Of a stretch of DNA of 15,558 bases, positions 1 through 7,056 are shown in pieces. The stretch covers positions 1-15,558 of the forward strand of contig CAXRJA010000061.1 in NCBI GenBank assembly GCA_964230965.1, in the 5' to 3' direction. Below the pieces are notes generated by a model. It had not been told where the DNA came from and ran no database searches. It saw only the letters and a list, made by a program, of their open reading frames with translations. How positions within the stretch are numbered: the stretch's first letter is position 1; the number at the start of each line of letters is the position of its first letter. Source of the DNA: UBA8290 sp964230965 (GTDB lineage: Bacteria; Bacillota_I; Bacilli_A; Acholeplasmatales; Acholeplasmataceae). The translations under genes were made by a program, and so were the position numbers.

Positions 1-1
1 T

Positions 2-142
2 GGAAGAAAACCAAATCAAGTGAAAACGGCACATGCACTTGGTTTGAAAAAACTCCATTCAGCAGTGACCAAAGAAGTCAGCCCACAAATTCAAGGGATG
101 ATCGATACCATTTCACACTTAGTACGTGTGGAAGAAGTATAA
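2..142 (+). CDS. rpmD: 50S ribosomal protein L30 (3' end only)
   Basis: The reading frame is open from the window edge to a TAA at 140-142 and gives the last 46 residues of L30, a small protein of the large ribosomal subunit. The C-terminal pattern is typical of the family: a basic stretch followed by HALGLKKLHSAV, then IQGMIDTISHLVRVEE. L30 is normally about 60 residues, so only the first dozen or so are missing. Its place directly before rplO is the standard spc-operon order. The stop codon overlaps the strong Shine-Dalgarno sequence of rplO, so the two genes are almost certainly co-transcribed and translated in sequence. Confidence 0.93.
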   Translation, partial: GRKPNQVKTAHALGLKKLHSAVTKEVSPQIQGMIDTISHLVRVEEV

Positions 143-152
143 GGAGGATACC

Positions 153-590
153 ATGTTACATGAACTTCAGCCTACACCAGGATCACGTCACGCACGCAAG
201 CGTTTAGGACGTGGACCAGGAAGCGGTACAGGAAAAACATCTGGTAAAGGTCATAAAGGTCAAAATGCACGTTCAGGTGGCGGTGTACGCCCAGGCTTTG
301 AAGGTGGACAATTACCTTTATTCCAAAGTTTACCAAAACGTGGATTTAAAAACATTAACCGCAAAGACTATGCCATTGTGAACTTAGAGGATCTCAATGC
401 ATTTGCAGCGAGTGATGTTGTAACGCCAGAAACATTATTAGGACGCAATGTGATTAAAAAACAATTGTCTGGTGTAAAAGTGTTAGGCAATGGACAATTA
501 GACAAAGCACTCACGGTAAAAGCACACAAATTTTCTAAATCAGCTGAAGAAGCGATTAAAAAAGCTGGTGGAACCGTCGAGGTGATCTAA
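153..590 (+). CDS. rplO: 50S ribosomal protein L15
   Basis: This 145-residue protein is L15, an assembly protein that binds 23S rRNA. The N-terminus MLHELQPTPGSRHARKRLGRG, the glycine-rich GSGTGKTSGKGHKGQ segment and the RPGFEGGQLPLFQSLPKRGF signature are textbook L15, and the C-terminal globular part ends in GGTVEVI. The ATG at 153 is chosen because an AAGGAGGA ribosome site at 141-148 sits just before it and the protein then matches the usual L15 start and length. An in-frame GTG at 126 would add nine residues that lie inside rpmD and are not part of the family. The next gene, secY, starts 2 nt after the stop. Confidence 0.98.
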   Translation: MLHELQPTPGSRHARKRLGRGPGSGTGKTSGKGHKGQNARSGGGVRPGFEGGQLPLFQSLPKRGFKNINRKDYAIVNLEDLNAFAASDVVTPETLLGRNVIKKQLSGVKVLGNGQLDKALTVKAHKFSKSAEEAIKKAGGTVEVI

Positions 591-591
591 C

Positions 592-1911
592 GTGTGGACA
601 CGATTATTAAGTATTTTAAGTAATAAAAAAGTCATGCTAAGATTACTCTTCACCCTAGGTATTTTACTTATGGTCAGAGTCCTTAGTTATATTACCATTC
701 CACTTTTTGATACAGATCAAATCACACGATTTATTAATTCAAGTGGAAGTTTTATTGCGATTTTAAATAACTTTTCTGGTCAAGCATTAGAAAGATTCTC
801 AATTCTTGCCTTAGGGATTTCTCCTTATATTACGGCATCTATTGCCATCCAATTGCTTCAAATGGTGATTCCATCATTTAAAGAGTGGAGTGAACAAGGA
901 GAAACTGGTAAACGTCGTTTAAATCAAGTGACAAGATATATTGCAATCGGACTTGCATTTGTACAAGGGTTCGCACTTATTCTTGGTATTTCAGTGAATG
1001 GTAGTGTGTTTATTCCAAGTATCGAAGCATCTGTTATTTCTAATTTTAGATATGTGTTTTATATTTATATGGCACTTGTCATTGCAGGTGGTACTGCAAT
1101 AGCGATTTTCTTTGCTGATCTCATTACGAAAAAAGGTATTGGAAATGGGACATCGATATTAATTGTTGCAGGGATTGTAACAAGTTTACCTTCCATGTGG
1201 ACAACATTATGGAATAAATATATCGAAGCACCTGTCAATGAGACATTCTTAAATTATGTTTGGTTTGTACTTATCATTCTTATTTATTTTGGTGTGTTAT
1301 TGGGTGTTGTTTATATACAAGCTGCAACACGTAAAATACCAGTACAATATGCAAATAGACAAGGAAAATCTGATTCTAACATTCCGATGAAAATCAATAG
1401 TTCAGGTGTGATTCCAGTCATCTTTGCACAAACGATTTTAAGTATTCCACTCACAATTATTGGACTTTCTGGATCAACAAGTAGTGGTGGTTTTGTTGGA
1501 TGGATTCAATCTATCTTTGGATATCAAGAACCGATTGGATTTATTTTATATGTGTTACTCATTATTGTATTTTCATTCTTTTATGCATTTTTAATGGTTA
1601 ATCCAAACAAGATTGCCGAAAATTTATCTAAAGGGAATGCATACATTCCGGGTGTAAGACCAGGAGAAGATACGAAAGATTATGTTGCCAAATTATTGTT
1701 TAAGATAACGGTGATTGGAACAACGTATTTGGTAATACTTGCAATTATGCCAATTTTAACATCTATTATTTTTGGATTTAATGCAACGGAAGCATCCGTC
1801 ATTACATTAGGTGGAACAAGTTTACTTATTATTGTAGGTGTTGCAGTTCAAACAACTGAACAACTAGAAACCGATGCAAAACAAGAGACTTACGCTGGCA
1901 TTTTTGAATAG
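592..1911 (+). CDS. secY: Protein translocase subunit SecY
   Basis: SecY is the channel-forming subunit of the SecYEG translocon in the cytoplasmic membrane, through which secreted and membrane proteins pass. The 439-residue product has about ten hydrophobic segments and family signatures: SPYITASIAIQLLQ and EGETGKR-like EQGETGKRRLNQ near residues 80-110, FFADLITKKGIGNGTS, and NPNKIAENLSKGNAYIPGVRPG in the C-terminal third. The start is a GTG at 592, supported by GAGGTGAT at 579-586 lying inside the end of rplO, so translation is probably coupled to rplO. The length is normal for the family. Placement between rplO and adk is the conserved spc-operon order. Confidence 0.98.
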   Translation: MWTRLLSILSNKKVMLRLLFTLGILLMVRVLSYITIPLFDTDQITRFINSSGSFIAILNNFSGQALERFSILALGISPYITASIAIQLLQMVIPSFKEWSEQGETGKRRLNQVTRYIAIGLAFVQGFALILGISVNGSVFIPSIEASVISNFRYVFYIYMALVIAGGTAIAIFFADLITKKGIGNGTSILIVAGIVTSLPSMWTTLWNKYIEAPVNETFLNYVWFVLIILIYFGVLLGVVYIQAATRKIPVQYANRQGKSDSNIPMKINSSGVIPVIFAQTILSIPLTIIGLSGSTSSGGFVGWIQSIFGYQEPIGFILYVLLIIVFSFFYAFLMVNPNKIAENLSKGNAYIPGVRPGEDTKDYVAKLLFKITVIGTTYLVILAIMPILTSIIFGFNATEASVITLGGTSLLIIVGVAVQTTEQLETDAKQETYAGIFE

Positions 1912-1919
1912 TATTCATT

Positions 1920-2561
1920 ATGAAAATAATTCTAATAGGCCCACCAGGTGTTGGTAAAGGGACCGAAGCGAAAAGATTAGCAACATTATTTAATATTCCA
2001 CATATTTCAACAGGTGATATGTTTCGTGCCATGTTTGATGCAGATACTGAACTTGGGAAAATTGCAAAAGCACATATCAATCGAGGTGAACTTGTTCCTG
2101 ATGATTTAACCAATGCGATGGTGATTGAAAGACTTGAAGAACCAGATGCAAAACAAGGATTTTTATTTGACGGATATCCTCGGAATATTGTTCAAGCAAA
2201 AGCACTGGATGACTTTTTATTAAAACAAGGTGAAAGTATGGACGCCATACTATATATTGATGCAGATATTGAACTCATTACAGAACGTATCGCAGGTCGA
2301 CGCGTATGTAAATCATGTGGTGCGGTGTATCATATAAATTATAAAAAACCTAAAGTTGATGGGGTTTGTGATCAATGTCAAGGTGTGCTATACCAAAGGA
2401 AAGATGATATGGAAGCAACTGTTAGAAGACGCTTAAATATTTATCATGACGTGACTGCACCCATCATTCATTATTATAAACATCAACAAGGATTTCATGC
2501 GATTGATGGCAGCGGGAACATTGAAGAAACACATCAGAAAGTGATGGATGTGATTCAATGA
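1920..2561 (+). CDS. adk: Adenylate kinase, zinc-binding LID type
   Basis: Adenylate kinase interconverts ATP + AMP and 2 ADP in the cytoplasm. The 213 residues contain the P-loop GPPGVGKGT (7-15), the AMP-site STGDMFRA region (30-37), DGYPRN (84-89) and a long LID domain with Cys130-x2-Cys133 and Cys150-x2-Cys153, the four-cysteine zinc site of Gram-positive enzymes. Residue 16, after the P-loop, is Glu where the family nearly always has Gln. The ATG at 1920 is 8 nt after the secY stop; an in-frame stop at 1905-1907 leaves almost no alternative, yet no Shine-Dalgarno is visible, so translation may depend on ribosomes finishing secY. The stop shares ATGA with map. Confidence 0.97.
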   Translation: MKIILIGPPGVGKGTEAKRLATLFNIPHISTGDMFRAMFDADTELGKIAKAHINRGELVPDDLTNAMVIERLEEPDAKQGFLFDGYPRNIVQAKALDDFLLKQGESMDAILYIDADIELITERIAGRRVCKSCGAVYHINYKKPKVDGVCDQCQGVLYQRKDDMEATVRRRLNIYHDVTAPIIHYYKHQQGFHAIDGSGNIEETHQKVMDVIQ

Positions 2562-3313
2562 TTACGATAAAATCAAGCCGTGAAATCGCATTAATGAAAG
2601 AAGCAAGTCAGATTTTAGTTAGGGCAAGACAAGCGCTTTTTGAAAAAATCCAACCTGGAATTTCGACAGAAGCGCTTGATCAACATGCCGATACAATCAT
2701 CCGAGATTTAGGGGGCATCCCTTCATTTAAAGATTATGAAGGGTATCCAAAATCGATTTGTACATCTGTGAATGAAGTTGTGATTCATGGTATCCCCTCT
2801 CAGAAAGTCATTTTAAAAGATGGTGATATTATTAGCATTGATATTGGTGTCAATGTGAAAGGATATCATGCAGATTCAGCATTTACATATGCTGTAGGTA
2901 ATATATCAAAAGACGCAAAACAACTTTTAGAAATCACAGAAAAAGCATTATATATTGCGATTCAAGAGGCAAAACCTGATAATTATGTATCTAATATTGG
3001 TCATGCAATTGAAAACTTTATCAAGCCCTATGGTTATGGTATTGTTGAAACATTTACAGGACACGGTATTGGAAAAGCATTACACGAAGCACCTCAAGTA
3101 TTAAATTATGGTCCTAAAAATCAAGGTCCTAAATTGAAACCAGGCATGACGATTTGTATTGAGCCGATGATTAATTTAGGAACAAAAGACGTGAAAGTCT
3201 TATCAGATGGTTGGACAGTTGTGACTGAAGACAAAAGCTTAAGTGCACACTTTGAGCATATGATCTTAATCACAGAAGATGGTTGTGAAATCATGACCGC
3301 ACAAAAGGAGTGA
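2558..3313 (+). CDS. map: Methionine aminopeptidase, type I
   Basis: This enzyme removes the initiator methionine from new proteins. The 251-residue product is the short type Ia form with no N-terminal zinc finger. All five metal ligands expected from the E. coli enzyme are present: Asp95 and Asp106 (IDIGVNVKGYHADSA), His169 (TGHGIGKALHEAP), Glu202 (ICIEPM) and Glu233 (FEHMI). The substrate-site His77 in VIHGIP is also kept. The start overlaps the adk stop as ATGA, a classic coupled junction. The gene ends in TGA, which helps show that the standard code is used. Its location between adk and infA is the usual Firmicutes arrangement. Confidence 0.98.
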   Translation: MITIKSSREIALMKEASQILVRARQALFEKIQPGISTEALDQHADTIIRDLGGIPSFKDYEGYPKSICTSVNEVVIHGIPSQKVILKDGDIISIDIGVNVKGYHADSAFTYAVGNISKDAKQLLEITEKALYIAIQEAKPDNYVSNIGHAIENFIKPYGYGIVETFTGHGIGKALHEAPQVLNYGPKNQGPKLKPGMTICIEPMINLGTKDVKVLSDGWTVVTEDKSLSAHFEHMILITEDGCEIMTAQKE

Positions 3314-3317
3314 ATCT

Positions 3318-3539
3318 ATGGCAAAAGATGATGTCATTGAAGTAGAAGCAAAAGTCATCGAAGTATTACCCAACACAAAATTTAAAGTAGAACTTGTTCA
3401 AAATGGACATATCGTGATTGCCCATGTGTCTGGTAAAATCCGCATCCACAACATACGCATTTTACCTGGTGACAAAGTAACGGTTGAATTGTCACCATAC
3501 GATCTTACAAGAGGCAGAATCACATATCGTAAAAGATAG
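3318..3539 (+). CDS. infA: Translation initiation factor IF-1
   Basis: IF-1 binds the A site of the 30S subunit during initiation and assists IF-2 and IF-3. The 73-residue protein is a single S1/OB-fold domain with the family pattern MAKDDVIEVEAKVIEVLPN, HISGKIR-like HVSGKIRIHNIRILPGD and the basic ending YDLTRGRITYRK. A clear AAAGGAGTGA ribosome site precedes the ATG, overlapping the end of map. The length is one residue above the usual 72. It lies between map and rpmJ as in most Bacilli. Confidence 0.98.
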   Translation: MAKDDVIEVEAKVIEVLPNTKFKVELVQNGHIVIAHVSGKIRIHNIRILPGDKVTVELSPYDLTRGRITYRKR

Positions 3540-3553
3540 AAGGAGGATTCCAC

Positions 3554-3670
3554 ATGAAAGTTAGAGCATCCGTTAAAAAAAGAAGTGAAGACGATATTAT
3601 TGTGAGACGTAAAGGTAAAGTTTACGTCATTAATAAAAAAGTAAAAAGACATAACCAAAGACAAGGTTAA
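3554..3670 (+). CDS. rpmJ: 50S ribosomal protein L36, cysteine-free (C-) form
   Basis: This 38-codon gene is clear from its position and from the ends of the product: MKVRASVKKRSED at the start and VRRKGKVYVINKK with the HNQRQG tail at the end. L36 is the smallest protein of the large subunit and helps organise 23S rRNA. The usual C-x2-C-x12-C-x4-H zinc ribbon has lost all its cysteines (Ser, Asp and Asn occupy those places), and one residue appears inserted near the end. This is therefore the C- type, known from other bacteria to work without zinc. A perfect AAGGAGGAT site at 3540-3548 supports the ATG. It sits between infA and rpsM as expected. Confidence 0.96.
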   Translation: MKVRASVKKRSEDDIIVRRKGKVYVINKKVKRHNQRQG

Positions 3671-3681
3671 TAGGAGGAAAC

Positions 3682-4047
3682 ATGGCTAGAATTGCAGGCG
3701 TTGATATTCCTCGTGATAAACGTATTGTAGTCGCACTTACATATGTTTATGGCATTGGTTTACCAACATCACAACAAATTCTTAAAGATGCAAATGTCTC
3801 TGAAGATACCCGTGTAAAAGCATTATCTGAAGATGAACTTAACCGCATCCGTACAGAAGTAATAAAATTTCAAACTGAAGGGGACTTACGTAGAGAAGTG
3901 ACCCTCAATATTAAAAGATTAATGGAAATTGGATCATACAGAGGCATGAGACACCGTAGAGGGCTTCCTGTTCGTGGACAAAACACACGTAACAATTCAA
4001 GAACTCGTAAAGGTAGAAAAGCTGGCTCTGTTGTGAAGAAAAAATAA
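3682..4047 (+). CDS. rpsM: 30S ribosomal protein S13
   Basis: S13 sits in the head of the small subunit and contacts the P-site tRNA and the large subunit. The 121-residue protein carries the start MARIAGVDIPRDKR, the helix-two-turns-helix region ALTYVYGIGLPTSQQIL and the tRNA-contacting basic tail GSYRGMRHRRGLPVRGQ followed by TRNNSRTRKG. The ATG at 3682 follows AGGAGG at 3672-3677. It opens the alpha-operon part of the cluster (rpsM-rpsK-rpoA-rplQ). There is no rpsD in this group, which is also true of Bacillus. Confidence 0.98.
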   Translation: MARIAGVDIPRDKRIVVALTYVYGIGLPTSQQILKDANVSEDTRVKALSEDELNRIRTEVIKFQTEGDLRREVTLNIKRLMEIGSYRGMRHRRGLPVRGQNTRNNSRTRKGRKAGSVVKKK

Positions 4048-4060
4048 GGAGGTATGAACT

Positions 4061-4447
4061 ATGGCGAAAAAACGTACAGGAAAAAAACGTGTTAAAAAGA
4101 ATGTCCCTCATGGAGTCGCGCACATTCATACCACATTTAATAACACGATTGTAATGATTACCGATTTAAATGGTAATGCCGTTACTTGGAGTAGTGCAGG
4201 TGCACTCGGATTTAAAGGATCAAGAAAATCAACACCATTTGCTGCACAAATGTCAGCAGAAGCAGCTGCAAAATCAGCATTAGATAATGGCATGATTAAA
4301 GTTGATGTAGAAGTTAAAGGTCCAGGTCCAGGGAGAGAAGCAGCAATTCGTTCGCTTCAAGCAGCAGGACTTGAAATCTCGTCCATTAAAGACGTCACAC
4401 CAGTGCCACATAATGGATGTCGACCACCAAAACGCCCACGTGGTTAA
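4061..4447 (+). CDS. rpsK: 30S ribosomal protein S11
   Basis: S11 lines the platform of the 30S subunit near the E site. The 128-residue product has a basic N-terminus, the core THIHTTFNNTIV-like HIHTTFNNTIVMITDLNGN, TPFAAQMSAEAAAK, the VKGPGPGREAAIRSLQAAG signature and the ending VTPVPHNGCRPPKR. An AAGGAGGT site at 4046-4053, overlapping the rpsM stop, gives good spacing to the ATG at 4061. The gene is 13 nt downstream of rpsM and 15 nt upstream of rpoA, so all are surely in one transcript. Confidence 0.98.
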   Translation: MAKKRTGKKRVKKNVPHGVAHIHTTFNNTIVMITDLNGNAVTWSSAGALGFKGSRKSTPFAAQMSAEAAAKSALDNGMIKVDVEVKGPGPGREAAIRSLQAAGLEISSIKDVTPVPHNGCRPPKRPRG

Positions 4448-4462
4448 TAAGGAGGAAAGACA

Positions 4463-5449
4463 TTGAAAGATTTAAAATTTGAACGTCCGACATCAGTAGA
4501 AGAACTTTCTTATGATGGATTTAAAGGTCAATTTGTCATCAAACCACTTGAAAGAGGATATGGGTTAACACTTGGAAATGCATTACGTCGTGTGCTATTA
4601 TCATCATTACCAGGTGCTGCGATTGTCAATGTCAAAATCGAAGGTGTAGAACACGAGTTCTCAACACTTGAAGGTGTTGTAGAAGATGTCATGGGGATCA
4701 TCTTAAACTTAAAAAAAGTTATTTTTAAAGTAGAGTCCGATGATCCAGATTACGAACAAAAAATTGAACTCACTGCAATGGGTGAAGGTGTTGTTACAGC
4801 GGCTTCATTTGATTCCATTGATGGTGTCGAAATCATTAATAAGGATCAAGTGATTGCACACTTGGCACCAGAAGGAAAACTCATGATGGAAATCACAGTC
4901 CGCCGTGGTGTTGGTTATGTAAATGCTGAAGCTAATAAAGCATTTAATTATAATGAAAAAAGTGTGATTGCAATCGATTCAATCTTTACACCAGTGACAC
5001 GTGTATCTTATGTTGTGGAAAAGACACGTGGTGATATGGATGAACTTACATTAGATATCGAAACGAATGGTGCGATTGAAGCGAAAGAAGGACTTGCACT
5101 AGCATCTAAAATGTTAATGGATCATTTAGAAGTCATCGTTGAAATTAGTGAAAAAGCACAATCTCAACAATTCATTTTTGAACAAGTAGAAGAACCAATC
5201 AATAAGAAGTTAGAAATGAAAATTGAACAACTTGATTTATCTGTGCGTTTATTTAATGCACTCAAACGATCAGGTATTTATACAGTTGCTCAAATATTGA
5301 AACTCACTGAAGAAGATGTCATGCGTTTAAGAAGCTTAGGCCGTAAATCATTTAAAGAATTAAAAGATAAATTACATGAACACGGTTTAGAGTTTGAAAA
5401 TGCAATTGGAAAAGGCTTCTCATCTTTAGGTGACACAGAAAAGGAGTAA
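4463..5449 (+). CDS. rpoA: DNA-directed RNA polymerase subunit alpha
   Basis: The alpha subunit dimerises to start RNA polymerase assembly, and its C-terminal domain contacts upstream promoter DNA and activators. The 328-residue protein has the assembly domain signature ERGYGLTLGNALRRVLLSSLPG (about residues 31-52, read in two overlapping pieces) and a full C-terminal domain with LDLSVRLFNALKRSGI and LRSLGRKSFKELKDKL. The start is a TTG at 4463: the aligned protein begins MKDLKFERP, and AAGGAGGA at 4449-4456 is well placed; no in-frame ATG fits near this position. It is unusual for such a heavily expressed gene to use TTG. Confidence 0.98.
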   Translation: MKDLKFERPTSVEELSYDGFKGQFVIKPLERGYGLTLGNALRRVLLSSLPGAAIVNVKIEGVEHEFSTLEGVVEDVMGIILNLKKVIFKVESDDPDYEQKIELTAMGEGVVTAASFDSIDGVEIINKDQVIAHLAPEGKLMMEITVRRGVGYVNAEANKAFNYNEKSVIAIDSIFTPVTRVSYVVEKTRGDMDELTLDIETNGAIEAKEGLALASKMLMDHLEVIVEISEKAQSQQFIFEQVEEPINKKLEMKIEQLDLSVRLFNALKRSGIYTVAQILKLTEEDVMRLRSLGRKSFKELKDKLHEHGLEFENAIGKGFSSLGDTEKE

Positions 5450-5452
5450 ATC

Positions 5453-5809
5453 ATGGCATATTCTAAATTAGGTCGTAACTCTGATCAACGTAAAGCATTA
5501 TTACGTGATCTTGTCACAGACATTATTATTCATGAACGTATTACAACCACAGAATCTAAAGCTTTTGAACTTCAAAAACTTGCAGAGTCCATGGTCACTT
5601 TAGCGAAAAAAGGAACACTTGCTTCACGTCGTCAAGCGGCTGAAACCGTACGTCCTGAACTTGTTAAAGAAGGTCAAACAGCACTTCAAAAATTATTTGC
5701 TGAACTTGGACCTCGCTACGAATCTCGTCAAGGTGGATACACACGTATTATTAAAACTGTCCCACGTCGTGGAGATGGTGCACCGATGGCAATTATTGAG
5801 TTTGTATAA
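5453..5809 (+). CDS. rplQ: 50S ribosomal protein L17
   Basis: L17 is a large-subunit protein near the exit tunnel. The 118 residues match the family from MAYSKLGRNSDQRKALLRDL through the RITTTESKAFELQKLAE helix and RRQAAETVR to PRRGDGAPMAIIEFV. The ATG at 5453 follows an AAGGAGTAA at 5441-5449 that overlaps the rpoA stop. It is the last gene of the ribosomal cluster here, since an intrinsic terminator begins a few bases after its stop. Confidence 0.98.
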   Translation: MAYSKLGRNSDQRKALLRDLVTDIIIHERITTTESKAFELQKLAESMVTLAKKGTLASRRQAAETVRPELVKEGQTALQKLFAELGPRYESRQGGYTRIIKTVPRRGDGAPMAIIEFV

Positions 5810-5815
5810 AAGTAT

Positions 5816-5843
5816 AAGAGACAAGCAAACGCTTGTCTTTTTT
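5816..5843 (+). terminator. Intrinsic terminator after rplQ
   Basis: An 8-bp perfect stem AGACAAGC / GCTTGTCT (5819-5826 with 5831-5838) closes an AAAC loop and is followed directly by a T tract running to 5843. It starts ten bases after the rplQ stop, so it should end the spc/alpha transcript. No convincing promoter lies between it and the next gene, so some read-through may feed the nuclease gene. Confidence 0.9.
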
Positions 5844-5856
5844 ACATAAGGAAATT

Positions 5857-7056
5857 ATGATGAAAAAACTATTTTCAATTACAATCAGTATTATCACACT
5901 TGTGACATTATCTTCGTGTATTATCGAAACTCCACCAATAACCACAATCAAAGAAATCGATTATACCATTGAAAGATACTTACAGACAGTGGATGGCACA
6001 TCGTATGAAATCGATGCAATAACTGTTGAAAAAGATCCATTAGGTACATTTAAAACAATTTCGATAGAGTATGATGGATTTTATCTTAATGAAGAGATTT
6101 CAAATCATATATTTGTTGTTGATGAGTCCTTAGAAATTGTTGAATTGTACTATGATAGACTTCCTTATCAAATTTCTTTTTATTTATCTTCTGGGCTTTA
6201 TGACACTCAAACATTTTTATTTGGTCAAGAAGTTATATTTCCTAATCTATCTCAAGTCATTGGATGGAAAAATGGTATGGATGAAGTCGTTAATGGTGTA
6301 CAGATTGTTACGCGTGATGATCGTTTTTATGCAATAGAAGAAGATCAAACTGCAATCAATTTTGAAGGGTATTATGCAGTATTAAATGATGTTGAAATGG
6401 CTTTGTGGTATGAAACTTTGCAAGAGATGATACAATCTTATACGTACGTTTCATACGGTGATGCAAGAGATATATTACAAGATAGTGATGAAGATCCGAA
6501 TAATCAAGACAATGTCTTACTCATTTATAACCGTGATTCAGTATTAAGTACTTGGGATGCAGGAGTCACTTGGAATAGAGAGCATGTTTGGCCAAGATCA
6601 AAACTACCAAATTCGACTTCAGAAGCCGACTTGCATTTATTAAGAGCATCGAATCCTGTATTGAATTCAACGAGAGGTAATTTATCTTTTGTAGATGGAT
6701 CTGGTGAAGCTAGAATCATAGGCTCTGGATGGTTTCCTGGGGAAGAAGATCGTGGTGATGTCGCAAGAATTGTTTTTTATGTCATAATGATGTGGGAGAC
6801 AAACATCAATCTCATTGGTGATTTAGATACATTTTTAAAATGGCACAAAGAAGACCCAGTCGATGATTTTGAAAGACAACGCAATCAAGTCATTTATGCA
6901 TATCAACGGAATCGAAATCCATTTATTGATTATCCAGAACTCGTATCTATATTTTATCCAACGACACCTCAAAATATTACATTTGAATTTAATACCATCC
7001 CATCAATTTCATATAGAGAAAAGCATGCACAATACAATGTGCATGCTTTTTTATAA
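5857..7056 (+). CDS. Secreted lipoprotein nuclease, endonuclease I (EndA/BsnB) family
   Basis: This looks like a membrane-anchored extracellular DNase. Residues are numbered from the second ATG (5860). MKKLFS and a hydrophobic stretch lead to a lipobox LSSC with Cys20. Residues about 25-180 match nothing I recognise. The C-terminal endonuclease I domain has NREHVWPRSKL (Arg240, Glu241 and His242, the beta-beta-alpha-metal active site), DLHLLRAS, the metal ligand Asn in LNSTRGN (269-274), GDVAR (299-303), WHKEDPVDDFE and NRNPFIDYPEL. Two ATGs (5857, 5860) follow AAGGA at 5848-5852; the second has better spacing. The role is probably degrading environmental DNA for nucleotides or phosphate. The last codons form a terminator hairpin and the end overlaps the convergent gene by 6 nt. 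Confidence 0.88.
   Translation: MMKKLFSITISIITLVTLSSCIIETPPITTIKEIDYTIERYLQTVDGTSYEIDAITVEKDPLGTFKTISIEYDGFYLNEEISNHIFVVDESLEIVELYYDRLPYQISFYLSSGLYDTQTFLFGQEVIFPNLSQVIGWKNGMDEVVNGVQIVTRDDRFYAIEEDQTAINFEGYYAVLNDVEMALWYETLQEMIQSYTYVSYGDARDILQDSDEDPNNQDNVLLIYNRDSVLSTWDAGVTWNREHVWPRSKLPNSTSEADLHLLRASNPVLNSTRGNLSFVDGSGEARIIGSGWFPGEEDRGDVARIVFYVIMMWETNINLIGDLDTFLKWHKEDPVDDFERQRNQVIYAYQRNRNPFIDYPELVSIFYPTTPQNITFEFNTIPSISYREKHAQYNVHAFL
7021..7052. terminator. Bidirectional terminator inside the nuclease 3' end
   Basis: A perfect 11-bp inverted repeat AAGCATGCACA / TGTGCATGCTT (7021-7031 with 7038-7048) has a six-base loop and ends in six Ts at 7047-7052 on the + strand. On the - strand the same stem is followed by a shorter T-rich tail (7022 down to about 7016). 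It lies wholly within coding sequence for the last residues of the nuclease (EKHAQYNVHAF) and just beyond the stop codon of the convergent thioredoxin-like gene, so it can end both transcripts. Confidence 0.9.

Noticed and set aside
126..152. Upstream GTG start for rplO adding nine residues
   Set aside because: The added residues overlap the end of rpmD and match nothing in L15. The ATG at 153 has a perfect ribosome site and gives the normal protein.
1829..2113. Antisense open frame across secY/adk, and similar frames opposite infA, rpsM, ecfT and truA
   Set aside because: They mirror strongly conserved genes, have no ribosome site or family similarity, and are expected by chance in A/T-rich DNA.
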